A stretch of 25,656 bases of DNA from Verrucomicrobiaceae bacterium (GTDB lineage Bacteria > Verrucomicrobiota > Verrucomicrobiae > Verrucomicrobiales > Akkermansiaceae), in NCBI GenBank assembly GCA_003820635.1, contig RPOS01000039.1, forward strand, positions 1 to 25,656, in the 5' to 3' direction. Below, one piece after another: positions 1 through 9,366 of the stretch. A program made the position numbers and the translations under genes. The notes under the pieces were generated by a model. That model was not told the origin of the DNA. It did not search any database and was given only the letters and a program-made list of their open reading frames with translations. Each line of letters starts with the position of its first letter. The first letter of the stretch is position 1.

Positions 1-360
1 AAACCGATGCCCGCGCGCGAGGGACCGAATTTCGGTGGCTTGTGCATGATGTCACAGCAGGATGTACCACGTGCACAGGCAGTGAAAACCGAGGCCCTCG
101 GCTGAGGGACCGAATTTCGGGCGCTTGTGCATGATGTCACAGCAGGATTTCCACGCGCACAGGCAGTGAAAACCGAGGCCCTCGGCTGAGGGGCCGAATT
201 TCTGGCGCTTGTGCATGATGAGCCGGAGGTGGATTCTCGTGAAATGGCAGTGAAAACCCGGATCCTCGCCTGGTGGCATGGATTTCCGGGACCCCTGCAT
301 GGCGTGCGGGCAGGTTCTGCTGACGTGGAGATGGAAATCTTTCGGGAGGTGGAGCCGGAA
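1..360. repeat. Degenerate ~85-bp tandem repeat array, entering from the left edge
   Basis: Two clear units begin at 21 and 106 (85 and 84 bp). A third, weaker one begins near 190, and a much-decayed fourth near 274. Shared landmarks are GACCGAATTTCGG, then GCTTGTGCATGATG, then GGCAGTGAAAACC, then a small inverted repeat CCGAGGCCCTCGG. Bases 1-20 resemble the end of another unit, so the array continues upstream of the window. One unit is 85 bp and another 84 bp, so the period does not preserve a reading frame. That argues against a repeat protein even though short ORFs cross the region. No convincing gene lies in 1-553. Confidence 0.8.
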
Positions 361-553
361 ATCGAGGCATTGGAGAAAGAAGCCCGTGCGCGGGAAGGGG
401 AAATCGAGGAGTTGGCGGGGAGTCTCGCCGTTTGGAAGAAGAGACGGAGCGAGACGCTCTTTGGACATCATGCGGCGGGACGCCACAGCCACGTGGTGCG
501 TGGCGGAGTGACGAGGCTTGCGCGGGGTGGGGGGGATGGTGTGAGCTGCGGCC

Positions 554-1516
554 GTGTTCGCCACTTACGTGCATGACTTGAATCCGGTGCTGCTGCGCAT
601 CACCGATGCGATCCAGCTCCGCTGGTATGGGCTGGCTTACCTCGCGGGCTTCATCGGCGGGTTTTTCCTGCTGCGCCAACTGGCGCGGCGCGGGCTGTGG
701 GTGCTCAAGCCGGAGCAGACCGGGGATTTCATCGCGGCGGCGGCCTTGTTCGGCGTCTTTCTCGGCGGGCGGCTCGGATACATTTTTTTCTATCAGATTC
801 CAAAAACCGGATGGGAGGGGCTGATGCAGGACCCGCTGATGGTCCTGCGGGTGTGGGAGGGCGGCATGGCCAGCCATGGCGGCATTCTCGGGCTGGTCAT
901 TTTCACCTGGTTTTACGCGAAAAAACACCAGGTCACCTGGACCGGCCTGGGCGACGGGCTCTGTGTGGTGGCTCCGGTGGGCTTGTTTTTCGGACGCATG
1001 GCCAATTTCATCAACGGCGAGCTTTACGGCCGCGTGGCCGAGGGCGTGGCCTGGGCGGTGAAATTCCCGCTCTCGCTGGCCGAGGAGCCCATGGAGGTGC
1101 AGAGCGCCGCCTGGCAGGAATGCACCCGCATCGAGCCCGCGCTGGCCAATACGGAATCGCTCGATGCGTTGATCGCCACGGCGCGTGAGAATCCCCGGGT
1201 GGCGGAGGCCTTGGCGGACTACCTGCCGGCGCGGCATCCCTCGCAGATCTATGAAGCGCTGTTAGAGGGCGCGCTGCTCTTCGCCATCCTGTGGTGGGTG
1301 CGGGTGCGCTTTCCGAAGGCTCCGGACGGTCTTCTAACAGGCTTGTTTTTCGGCTTCTACGCCTTGTTCCGGATCATCGGCGAGCAATTCCGCGAACCGG
1401 ATGCAGCGATGGTGGGCTTCCTGACCAAAGGGCAGTTTCTCTCGCTGTTCATGTTCATCTTCGCCGCCGCATTCCTGGCCCACGCCTGGCGCGGCTGGCG
1501 GAAAGCACGAATATGA
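554..1516 (+). CDS. lgt: Prolipoprotein diacylglyceryl transferase (Lgt)
   Basis: Inner-membrane enzyme that moves diacylglycerol from phosphatidylglycerol to the lipobox cysteine of prolipoproteins, the first step of lipoprotein maturation. The 320-residue product has several hydrophobic segments. H108 lies in SHGGILG, and R148 and E156 lie in GRMANFINGELYGR. These match the E. coli H103/R143/E151 set with a constant offset of five. RHPSQIYEALLEG and FRIIGEQFREPD follow, as in the family. About 65 residues, mostly hydrophilic, separate the NGE and RHPSQ motifs, somewhat longer than in E. coli. The start is GTG at 554; no strong ribosome site is visible, but VHDLNPVLL sits where family proteins begin. 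It stands alone, downstream of a repeat array and convergent with manA. Confidence 0.96.
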   Translation: MFATYVHDLNPVLLRITDAIQLRWYGLAYLAGFIGGFFLLRQLARRGLWVLKPEQTGDFIAAAALFGVFLGGRLGYIFFYQIPKTGWEGLMQDPLMVLRVWEGGMASHGGILGLVIFTWFYAKKHQVTWTGLGDGLCVVAPVGLFFGRMANFINGELYGRVAEGVAWAVKFPLSLAEEPMEVQSAAWQECTRIEPALANTESLDALIATARENPRVAEALADYLPARHPSQIYEALLEGALLFAILWWVRVRFPKAPDGLLTGLFFGFYALFRIIGEQFREPDAAMVGFLTKGQFLSLFMFIFAAAFLAHAWRGWRKARI

Positions 1517-1523
1517 AACGCCT

Positions 1524-1640
1524 TGTAGCGTCGGTCTGTGACCGTCGATGCCAATGAGATGCGCGAAGCTTCTTCATTCGCTTTTTCTTTTGCAATTCGG
1601 CCTCTGGGCCAGTGAGCGACGGTCATAGACCGCCGCTACA
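1524..1640. repeat. REP-like inverted repeat pair between convergent genes
   Basis: The 24-nt arm at 1524-1547 is the reverse complement of 1617-1640 with two mismatches. Each arm is itself a small hairpin: CGGTC, a 3-nt loop, then GACCG. The ~70-nt spacer is AT-richer than its surroundings and contains a pyrimidine run. A pair of imperfect palindromes in opposite orientation between convergent genes (lgt and manA) is the layout of REP/BIME elements. It could also act as a two-way transcription stop. No REP-associated transposase (RAYT) is in the window. Confidence 0.7.
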
Positions 1641-1675
1641 GCGCGTAGCCGGGCGGTTATTGGCGGCACGACTGA

Positions 1676-2611
1676 TCAAGGCAGTGTGACTTGCAGCACG
1701 ACCGCGTTTTCCAGCGCTCGCAGCGGCTGCGCATTCCCCGGCAGCAGCAGGAATTGGCCTTTCGCAAAGCGCCGGCCGGATGCGCTCTCAAGCATGCCCC
1801 CGACGACGGATAGAATGGAAAAACGCCCGCCATCCGGGTTGGCGATGGTTTCTCCTGCGGCGAGGGCTTTCCTGACGGTCTTGAAATAGGTGCAGCTCGC
1901 CAGCGTGTCGCCATCCGGCGTGTCCATCGCGGGCTCGAAGTCATCGAAGTCGATGCTGGCGAGCGACTGGGCCACATGCAGCTCGCGCGGCTTGCCATCG
2001 AGGCCCATGCGGTTCCAATCGAAGACGCGGTAAGTGGTGTCCGAGTTCTGCTGGATCTCGTGGATCAGGAAACCCGCGCCGATGGCGTGCAAGCGGCCGG
2101 ATGGAATGAAGATCGAGTCGCCCGGCTGCGGGTGGATGGCGTGCACGCAATCGGCAACCGTTCCATCGGAGATGGCTTTCTCGAAGTCGGCGCGCGTGAC
2201 GCCATTTTTCAAACCGACATAAAGTTTCGCGCCCGGATCGCAGTCCGCGATGAACCACATCTCGGTTTTCGGTTCGCCGCCGAGTCCCGCCGCGAGATCC
2301 ACCGGTGGATGAACCTGGATGGAGAGATCGTCGCGGGCATCGAGCACCTTGATGAGGATGGGGAAACGCGGGTGGCCATCATATCCCGCACCGAAAATCT
2401 CCTCGCGGCGCTGCATCCAGAGTTCGTGCAGGGTGGCGCCGGCCAGCGGGCCGTGATTGACGACGGAATGCTCGTTTTCACGGTCCACGATTTCCCATGA
2501 CTCGCCGAAGGGCAGGTGCGCATCAGGCAGGCTGCGGCCATAGACGCGTTCCATTTCGCGTCCGCCCCAGACGCGCTGCATGTAGAGGGGCTCGAAGGTG
2601 ATGGGTTCCAC
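1676..2611 (-). CDS. manA: Mannose-6-phosphate isomerase, type I class (ManA)
   Basis: Interconverts mannose 6-phosphate and fructose 6-phosphate, feeding GDP-mannose synthesis or mannose catabolism in the cytoplasm. The 311-residue cupin enzyme has the short Bacillus/Firmicute-type length. Visible motifs, in order: GESWEIVDR, LIKVLDARDDLSIQVHP (zinc Q and H), KTEMWF (zinc E), then PSGRLHAIGAGFLIHEIQQN and YRVFDWNR with the family zinc histidine and the active-site arginine. The open frame runs upstream to 2968, but that extension is basic, serine-rich and unlike the family. I place the start at GTG 2611, giving VEPITFEPLYMQRVWGG, the usual N-terminus. It is divergent from the tamB-like gene. 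Confidence 0.92.
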   Translation of the reverse strand: MEPITFEPLYMQRVWGGREMERVYGRSLPDAHLPFGESWEIVDRENEHSVVNHGPLAGATLHELWMQRREEIFGAGYDGHPRFPILIKVLDARDDLSIQVHPPVDLAAGLGGEPKTEMWFIADCDPGAKLYVGLKNGVTRADFEKAISDGTVADCVHAIHPQPGDSIFIPSGRLHAIGAGFLIHEIQQNSDTTYRVFDWNRMGLDGKPRELHVAQSLASIDFDDFEPAMDTPDGDTLASCTYFKTVRKALAAGETIANPDGGRFSILSVVGGMLESASGRRFAKGQFLLLPGNAQPLRALENAVVLQVTLP

Positions 2612-2705
2612 GGCAGGTGTTATGGAAATTGCGGAGTGGATTTGCAACAGCGGAAAGCACGCCGCTGTTGACCCGGGGCGCGGATGCGGTGAGTTTGCTT
2701 GTGCC

Positions 2706-5700
2706 TTGCCGGAACTGGAAACCACCGAATTGCAGAGCACGCCGCGGCCCCGCCGCAAGTTCCGGCGTTGGCTATTACTGGCCGGGCTTCTCGGCGGGCT
2801 GGTCTGGATGAACGGCCCCGGCCTGCGCTGGCTCACTCCGCAGATCGGGGCGCATTTCCTCGGGAAAACTGGGCTGTACGCCGATTTCACCGTCGAGGGC
2901 AGCATCAGCGGCGGGCTTTCCTTCACGGACATCCATCTCCGGTCTGATGGGGCGCTCGGCGAGCTCACTGTGGAGCGGGTGACACCGGTCTATCGGTTTT
3001 CCGAACTGCTGCGCGGCCGCACCCGGGGAATCGTCGTGGACGGCGCGCATGTGGAACTCCGCCTTGGCGCGAAAAAACCACAAGGCCCGGAAAAACCGCC
3101 AGCCGATCTTGATGAAATCACCCGCAGCCTGCGCGCGTTGCGTGGGCGGATCATTCCGTTTTCGATCGATCTCAATGAAATCAGTCTCCGTGCCAGCCGC
3201 GATGGGAAACCACAGTTCGCGCTTGCCAGCAGCAGCCTCCGCCATCTGGCGGGAGAACCGGGTTTCATGCTGAATCTCGGCGCTTTCACCGACGCGGCCG
3301 GTCGCCAATGGCCGGCCCGGCAATCGGCCATTACCTGGACTGCGGATCAACTCGCGCTGGATCGTCTGGATCCGCTGCCGGGCGTGGGCATCCGTGATCT
3401 CACGCTGGCCTTGCCGGAATCCGGCGGGCCCTCAGTGGATGCGGAAATCCGGATCAACGACGCGGTTTTCATGCTCGGCACCGCGCCGGGTTTCAACTCC
3501 GTGGCGCTCGACCTGCGTGAGGGCCGGCTCGACAGCCGCCGCTTGTTGGAAACCTTTTCGCTGGAAGCACCGGTCACGGCCACCCTCACCTCGTTTGCGC
3601 TCAATGTTGAGAACCTGCTGCCGTCTCCTGCGGCGGCCACCGGTGATGCGCGACTTTTGTTAGAAGAAGTGGCGGCGGATGGCTGGATCATTCCGGAGTT
3701 GAGCCTGGACGCCGGATTGCAGCCGGACCGCGCCACGCTCGCCGCCAGCGGGCAGACGCTGGGCACGGAATTCTCGCTCAACGCCGTGGCTCCCGTGGCA
3801 TGGGAAAACGGCAGCCTGCAACCCGGTGAGATCCGCGGGAGCTTCAATGTGGCGGATGTTTCCAAACTCCTCGCCGGCCTTGCCGCGCGGATCAAGGCGC
3901 TCGATCCGCAGGCACCCGCGCCGCAGTCGATGGCGGATGGCGGGTTCGCCATTTCACTGCAAAACAGCCGCCCCGCCTCCGCGGAGATGGAGCTGACCAT
4001 CAAACCCGCGGATCCGCAACAGGCTGCCACGCTATTCACCAAGGCAAGCTGGCGGCGCGACGGTGAACTCACAGCCAGCCTCGAAACGGAAGGTCTAAAG
4101 GCGGGCGCGGAATATCAAGTGGAGCCGGCCGTCTATCAGGCGGAGGCGGTCATGGATGCTTTCAACAGCGCGCGCATCCAGCGCTGGCTGGCGGTCTTCC
4201 GCGCGGCACCCGGTGGAAATGTTTATCTAACAGGAAATTGGAGTGGCTCGGGGGAAATCAAGGCCGCCCGCCACCGCGGCTCCATGGTGATGGCGCCGCT
4301 GGAGGTCACGCGTGAGGGAATGCCGCCCATCCGGGCGCAAGGCGGGCTCGTGTATGACTGGCCGGCGGGATTCACCACCAGTGATCTGAACATCCAGTCC
4401 GGCGGGCAGGGCGTTTCGGCGGATGCCGCGCTTGCGGATGGCTGGCTGGAACTCTCAAACCTGCTCTGGCTGGATGACGGGCGCAGCTTGGCCGGCGGTT
4501 CCGCAAAACTGCCCGTGCCCGCGGATTTTTCCAAATGGCGCGACACGCTGGCCCATGACGCCCGGCCGCTGCAGCTGGCGCTTGAGTCCGATTCCCTGCC
4601 GCTCGCGCTGCTCAAGCAATGGCTGCCCGCGGCGGCCAAGCTCGACCCGCGCTCGACGGGCCGGGTGAGCTTGAAGGTCGGCGGAAGTTATGCGCAACCG
4701 GAGGTGGATGCCGTCCTGCAGGTGAGGGATCTCCGTTCGCCGGAGCAAGCGAAGCTGCCGCCTGCGGATCTCGATTTCACGCTCGCCGGCCGTGATGGCA
4801 AATTGTCGCTCAACGGCAGCGTCACCGCGCCGGACCTCCCGGCCGCCACCATCACGGCGGTCATGCCGTTTCTCCCGGCCGCGTGGGCGGATAATCCCGG
4901 ATCCATCCGCGATGAGGAAATTTCCGCACGGGTGAACCTGCCGCGTCTTGATCTGGCCAGATTCGCCTCGCTCGTTCCCCAGGCACACCGGATCTCGGGC
5001 GTTGTGACGGGAAACATCGAGGCTGCCGGCAAGCTCGGCAAACCGGTCGTGAAAGGACGGCTCGATCTAACAAACGGCGGCCTGCACCTCAAGGACGAGC
5101 GCATCGCGCCACTCACCGGCATCGGCGCGGCGGTGGATCTGGTGCCGGAGCGCATCACCCTGCGCGAACTGCGCACCACCATGGCCGGTGGCACCCTGCG
5201 TGGCGGTGGAACGCTCTCGATCACCGGCGGCAAGCCGGGCGCCCTGGATTTCCGCCTGACCGCAAACCACCTGCCCTTGTTGCGAAACGATTCGATGATC
5301 GTGCGGGCCAACGCCGACCTGCGGCTGGCCGGGGAGTTTGGCCGGGCATCTCTAACAGGATCGGTCGGCGTGGTGGACAGCCTGTTTTACCGCGACATCG
5401 AGCTCTTGCCGATCGGCTCGCCCTTCATCGCACCGTCCGCAGCCGCGCTGCCGAAGATCGATGCTCCGCGCAATCCCGCCTCCGCCCTGCCGGAACCGTT
5501 TGCAAGCTGGGCGCTCAACGTCACCGTGCGCACGGAAAACGATTTCCTGATCCGCGGCAATCTGGCGGCGGGCAAAATCACCGGCCGGGTGCGCCTCGGC
5601 GGCACCTTGGGGAATCCCGCGCCGGACGGCGAGGTGAAGCTCTCGAATCTTGAGGCCGCATTGCCCTTCAGCACGATTCACGTGCGCTCCGGCACGCTGC

Positions 5701-6158
5701 GCTTCACCCCGGAGACCGGGTTTGATCCGGTGCTTGAAATCCGCGGCACATCCGAGCCCCGGCCATACCGCGTTTATGCCTACGTCCATGGCCGCGCCTC
5801 GAATCCGCAGCTGCTGCTCACCTCCTCGCCGCCCTTGCCGGAAAACGAGATCATGACGCTGCTGGCCACCGGCACCACCACCAGCGGGCTGGAGGATTCC
5901 CAGGCGGCCTCCTCGCGGGCGCTGCAACTTTTGTTAGAAGAAACAAGGCGCGGGCGCTTCGGCGTCGGCAAGCGGCTGCGGCCGCTGCTCGGATTGCTGG
6001 ACCGCGTGGACTTCAGCCTCGCCGAGGCGGATCCTTATTCCGGCGAATCGTATTCCACGGCCACACTTGAGCTCACCGACCGCTGGTTCCTCTCCGCCGG
6101 AATGGGCGAGGATGGAGACTCGCGCCTGTTCGGCATCTGGCGGCTCACTTTCCACTGA
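2706..6158 (+). CDS. tamB: TamB-like inner-membrane/periplasmic protein (DUF490)
   Basis: TamB/AsmA-like bridge protein, thought to work with an Omp85 partner in outer-membrane biogenesis or phospholipid movement. The product is about 1150 residues. A basic patch (RPRRKFRRW) is followed by one membrane anchor, then a very long beta-rich region with repeated strands. The C-terminal TamB domain includes LPENEIMTLLATGTT and ends ELTDRWFLSAGMGED...WRLTFH. The start is uncertain. The frame is open from ATG 2598, which overlaps manA, and ATG 2622 is possible. TTG 2706, about 10 nt after GGTGAG, gives a short cytoplasmic tail. The stop overlaps the tamA start as TGATG, so translation is probably coupled. 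Gene order is tamB-tamA, the reverse of proteobacteria. Confidence 0.87.
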   Translation: MPELETTELQSTPRPRRKFRRWLLLAGLLGGLVWMNGPGLRWLTPQIGAHFLGKTGLYADFTVEGSISGGLSFTDIHLRSDGALGELTVERVTPVYRFSELLRGRTRGIVVDGAHVELRLGAKKPQGPEKPPADLDEITRSLRALRGRIIPFSIDLNEISLRASRDGKPQFALASSSLRHLAGEPGFMLNLGAFTDAAGRQWPARQSAITWTADQLALDRLDPLPGVGIRDLTLALPESGGPSVDAEIRINDAVFMLGTAPGFNSVALDLREGRLDSRRLLETFSLEAPVTATLTSFALNVENLLPSPAAATGDARLLLEEVAADGWIIPELSLDAGLQPDRATLAASGQTLGTEFSLNAVAPVAWENGSLQPGEIRGSFNVADVSKLLAGLAARIKALDPQAPAPQSMADGGFAISLQNSRPASAEMELTIKPADPQQAATLFTKASWRRDGELTASLETEGLKAGAEYQVEPAVYQAEAVMDAFNSARIQRWLAVFRAAPGGNVYLTGNWSGSGEIKAARHRGSMVMAPLEVTREGMPPIRAQGGLVYDWPAGFTTSDLNIQSGGQGVSADAALADGWLELSNLLWLDDGRSLAGGSAKLPVPADFSKWRDTLAHDARPLQLALESDSLPLALLKQWLPAAAKLDPRSTGRVSLKVGGSYAQPEVDAVLQVRDLRSPEQAKLPPADLDFTLAGRDGKLSLNGSVTAPDLPAATITAVMPFLPAAWADNPGSIRDEEISARVNLPRLDLARFASLVPQAHRISGVVTGNIEAAGKLGKPVVKGRLDLTNGGLHLKDERIAPLTGIGAAVDLVPERITLRELRTTMAGGTLRGGGTLSITGGKPGALDFRLTANHLPLLRNDSMIVRANADLRLAGEFGRASLTGSVGVVDSLFYRDIELLPIGSPFIAPSAAALPKIDAPRNPASALPEPFASWALNVTVRTENDFLIRGNLAAGKITGRVRLGGTLGNPAPDGEVKLSNLEAALPFSTIHVRSGTLRFTPETGFDPVLEIRGTSEPRPYRVYAYVHGRASNPQLLLTSSPPLPENEIMTLLATGTTTSGLEDSQAASSRALQLLLEETRRGRFGVGKRLRPLLGLLDRVDFSLAEADPYSGESYSTATLELTDRWFLSAGMGEDGDSRLFGIWRLTFH

Positions 6159-8149
6159 TGATGTTCTTGCGCGTCATGTTGGCACTGCTGCTGGCCTCTC
6201 TAACGGCCGCTGCGGAGACGCGCGTGCACATCACGGGGCTGCGCCACAAGAGCGAGGCGCAGGTCCTCGAGTTGATGGGTGGCAGGCTCACCCATGTCCG
6301 GCAATCACCCGCCTCCGCGCCGCTGGCGGACGACGCCGCCTTCATCCTGCGCCGGCTCCTGCGCAAGGACGGCTATGCGGATGCCGAGGTGGGCTGGCGG
6401 ATCACCGGGCGGGATGAAATCACGCTGGACGTGCGTGAGGGCACCCGGCTCGCGCTCGGCCGCGTCACCGTGAGTGGCGTGCCGGACGAGGATGCGCGGA
6501 AATTCGCAAAACTTTACGCCAAGCCAGCCTGGAAAGACCGGTCCTTCGGGCTGGGTCCGCCGCCGTTTCGCGAGGAGGATGTGGCAAGCGGCTTGTCCTA
6601 CCTGCGGCAGGAGCTCAACGCCCGCGGCCACTGGGCGGCGGAGGCGGAAATCACCGGGCGTGCGACCGATCCCGCAACGGGCGCGGTGGACGTTCAGATC
6701 GAGGTGCGGCCGGGGCCCGTTTATCACATCAGCAGGCCGCGGATCGATTGCGCCGACGGGCGCGGCGTGGCGCTCACCGCAGCCGAGGTGCGGCCCTTTG
6801 TCGGGCGCAAGGCAACGACGAAAAACCTCAACGCCATGCGTCTCGCAGTGGAGCAATCCGTGGCGAGCAATGGGTTCCCCGCCGCGGTCATCCGCATGGG
6901 CCGCTCTTTGGAGGAATCGAGCTTCATTCCGGAATTCTCCATCGAGCTCGGCGAGCGCGTGCGGCTCCGCCATCTGGAGGTCGTGGGATTGGAGCGCACG
7001 CGCCCGGAACGGATCCGCAGCCGCATGGCGGGGATGGAGGGCGATTGGTATGACAAGGCGGCCATCGACAGGAGGCTGCGGCAGTTCCTGGGAACCGGCG
7101 CGTTCCAATCGGCACGAGTGGAAACAAAGGAAGCGGGTGAAGGAATGGTGGATGCCACGCTGCATCTGGATGAAACCCGCGCCCGCGAGGTGAGTCTGGC
7201 GGCGGGCTTTGGTTCCTATCAGGGGTTGACCACGCGGGCGACTTATGCGGACCGCAATCTTTTCGGCCGCCTGTGGGGCTTCAGCTCCGGGTTTGAGCTG
7301 AGTACGCGCGGCTTGCTCGGCGATGTGCGGATCACCAATCCATGGCTGTTGGGAAGTGATGTCTCGGGAATGGTGAGAGGTTATGCGCTGGTTTACGGCC
7401 GCGAGGGATATGATGTCTATGAAACCGGGCTCGAGGGCAGGCTCAACTGGAAATTCGGCGATCACTATGCGCTGGAACTTTCAGGCGGCTCCTCGGTGGT
7501 GAATCTCAACGATGACGGACTGCCGGTTTCCGAACTGGGGGAAACCGTTTACATCCACCCGCGGCTGCGGCTCACCCAGCGCCTGGATTTCCGCGACAAT
7601 ACGGTGCTGCCGACCAGTGGCTGGCATTTGGAAAACCCGCTGCAGATCGGCGCGGCGGTGGGTGATTTGTCCACTTCCTATGTCATGGCCGGGCTCAAGG
7701 GCGGATGGTTCCGCAGGATCAACAGCCATTATGACATCGGCATCGGTGGGGAATTGGAAATGCTCATGCCATCCGGTGATGGCGGGGACCTGCCGATCGA
7801 CTTGCGCCTTTTCAACGGCGGTGCCCGCAGTGTGCGGAGTTTCCCCGAGCGCGAACTCGGCCCGCAGGCCAACGGCTATGCCACCGGCGGCGAGGCGATG
7901 TGGAATGTGAACACCGAGCTCATCCGCAAGATCAGCGGTTCGCTCAAGGCGGTCGCCTTTGTCGATGCCGGAGCGCTCGCCAGAAGCCATGAGGACTTCG
8001 CGGCGGCGGATATCGAGCTCGCCACCGGTCTCGGCATTCGCTTCGATCTTCCCATCGGCCCGGTGCGTTTGGAATACGGCTACAATCTCACCCGCGACCG
8101 CGGCGAGCCCGCGGGGGCGCTCCATTTCGCCATCGGCACCGCCTACTGA
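6158..8149 (+). CDS. tamA: Omp85-family outer-membrane protein, TamA/BamA-like
   Basis: POTRA plus beta-barrel outer-membrane protein, the likely partner of the TamB-like protein just upstream. Residues 1-19 are a signal peptide ending TAAA|E. POTRA-type domains fill roughly 20-340 (for example RLRHLEVVGLERTRPERI and FLGTGAFQSARV). The surface-antigen barrel starts near AREVSLAAGFGSYQGL and runs to the C-terminal FAIGTAY. The loop-6 motif normally written VRGF/Y reads SVRSFPERELGP here, so glycine is replaced by serine. The final residue is Tyr rather than the usual Phe. At 663 residues with few POTRAs it fits TamA better than BamA. The ATG lies inside the tamB stop; a second ATG follows directly. 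Confidence 0.9.
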   Translation: MMFLRVMLALLLASLTAAAETRVHITGLRHKSEAQVLELMGGRLTHVRQSPASAPLADDAAFILRRLLRKDGYADAEVGWRITGRDEITLDVREGTRLALGRVTVSGVPDEDARKFAKLYAKPAWKDRSFGLGPPPFREEDVASGLSYLRQELNARGHWAAEAEITGRATDPATGAVDVQIEVRPGPVYHISRPRIDCADGRGVALTAAEVRPFVGRKATTKNLNAMRLAVEQSVASNGFPAAVIRMGRSLEESSFIPEFSIELGERVRLRHLEVVGLERTRPERIRSRMAGMEGDWYDKAAIDRRLRQFLGTGAFQSARVETKEAGEGMVDATLHLDETRAREVSLAAGFGSYQGLTTRATYADRNLFGRLWGFSSGFELSTRGLLGDVRITNPWLLGSDVSGMVRGYALVYGREGYDVYETGLEGRLNWKFGDHYALELSGGSSVVNLNDDGLPVSELGETVYIHPRLRLTQRLDFRDNTVLPTSGWHLENPLQIGAAVGDLSTSYVMAGLKGGWFRRINSHYDIGIGGELEMLMPSGDGGDLPIDLRLFNGGARSVRSFPERELGPQANGYATGGEAMWNVNTELIRKISGSLKAVAFVDAGALARSHEDFAAADIELATGLGIRFDLPIGPVRLEYGYNLTRDRGEPAGALHFAIGTAY

Positions 8150-8258
8150 CATGTGCCCGCCATCCGACAACCGTGCGGTCTCCGCGCTCTTCCGTCTGCT
8201 AGGCGGGATTGGTGGCGTTTGCACGGCGGAAGCGTGCCAGCACAGCGGGGAGCGCGGC

Positions 8259-9353
8259 ATGCACAAGGGCGAGTTGGTGTTTCTGGCGCTGTGGGTGCCG
8301 CTGGCGGTTGTGGTCGCGGTGGCGCATTGGCTGTGCGGCTGGTTGGGAACCATTGCCGGAATTCTGTTAGCCCTGCCGGTCTCGTTTCTCGTGCTCAGCC
8401 TGTTGCCGGTGGCGCTGGCCGGCGGGAGCCCGGCCGCGCAATGGCGCATGTGGCTGCTGGCTGGCACGGTCTGGGCGCTGTTCCACCGCAATGGCGCATT
8501 TCCGGTGTCATGTTTCGCGTGGGGATGGATCGCGCTGTTCGCGCTGAATGCCGCGGCGGCGGTGCTGCGGGGATTTGGAGTTCTTCTCGGCGGCCATGGC
8601 AGCGCGGCGCTGTGGCGGCGTTTGATTTTCCTGTTAGGAATTCATCTGGCGGCCATCGTTGCCGGCTGGTTCTGGGGTTGGTGGTGGGCGCTCGCCGGGG
8701 GCGCGCTGATCGCGGCATGGTATTGCCTGGCCGTGCTGCGCCCCCGCGGCCAGTGGCTCGGCCCGGTGCGTTGCATGTGTGGTGGTGGCAGGGTCCTCAT
8801 CACCATCGATGACGGGCCTGATCCGCATGACACTCCGCTGCTGCTGGATTTGTTAGACAGGCACCGGGTGAAGGCCGTGTTTTTCATGATCGGTGAAAAA
8901 GTGGCCGCGCATCCGGAGCTCGCACGCGAGGTGCTGCGCCGCGGCCATGAGATCGGCAACCACACCATGACGCACCCGCATGCGGCATTCTGGTGCGCCG
9001 GTCCATGGCGGACGCGCCGCGAGATCGCCGCGTGCCAGCAAACCATCGAGCGTGTGACCGGCTTCACTCCACGCTGGTTCCGCGCACCTGCGGGGCACCG
9101 CAATTTTTTCACCCATCCGGTGGCCGGGGGGCTCGGGCTGGAAGTGGTGGCCTGGCGGCGGCGCGGCTTCGATGCGGTGGAAAGGGACGCCGCCAAGGTG
9201 CTGCGGCGGATTCTAACAAAAATCGGGCCGGGGGACATCGTGCTTGTTCATGAAGCCACGCCCATCGCCGCCGCAGTGCTGGAGGGAGTGTTGCAGGATG
9301 AGCGGGTCCGCGCGTCCGCATTTCCTCTTTCCACGGCGGAGATGATCCCCTAG
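8259..9353 (+). CDS. Membrane-anchored polysaccharide deacetylase (NodB domain)
   Basis: Carbohydrate esterase family 4 type enzyme that removes acetyl groups from a polysaccharide such as peptidoglycan or an exopolysaccharide; the substrate cannot be told from sequence. Residues 1-170 hold about four hydrophobic segments. The NodB domain follows, with D184/D185 in TIDDGPD, metal ligands H235 and H239 in NHTMTH, RAPAGHRN (motif 3) and DIVLVHEA (motif 5). The frame is open far upstream. ATG 8151 lacks a ribosome site, whereas ATG 8259 (MHKGELVF) has GGGGAG 8 nt before it, so I use 8259 (364 residues). It sits between tamA and fabD, with 13 nt to fabD, suggesting envelope-linked co-expression. 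Confidence 0.9.
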   Translation: MHKGELVFLALWVPLAVVVAVAHWLCGWLGTIAGILLALPVSFLVLSLLPVALAGGSPAAQWRMWLLAGTVWALFHRNGAFPVSCFAWGWIALFALNAAAAVLRGFGVLLGGHGSAALWRRLIFLLGIHLAAIVAGWFWGWWWALAGGALIAAWYCLAVLRPRGQWLGPVRCMCGGGRVLITIDDGPDPHDTPLLLDLLDRHRVKAVFFMIGEKVAAHPELAREVLRRGHEIGNHTMTHPHAAFWCAGPWRTRREIAACQQTIERVTGFTPRWFRAPAGHRNFFTHPVAGGLGLEVVAWRRRGFDAVERDAAKVLRRILTKIGPGDIVLVHEATPIAAAVLEGVLQDERVRASAFPLSTAEMIP

Positions 9354-9366
9354 ACACACCCCCGAC

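Noticed and set aside
52..564. Minus-strand open frame with peptide repeats over the left-edge array
   Set aside because: The peptide repeat arises from the DNA repeat, whose units are 85 and 84 bp and so do not keep a frame. No family resemblance or ribosome site.
211..576. Plus-strand open frame with a short Glu-rich helical stretch before lgt
   Set aside because: It begins inside a degenerate repeat, overlaps the lgt start and has no recognisable domain; the helical stretch alone is weak.
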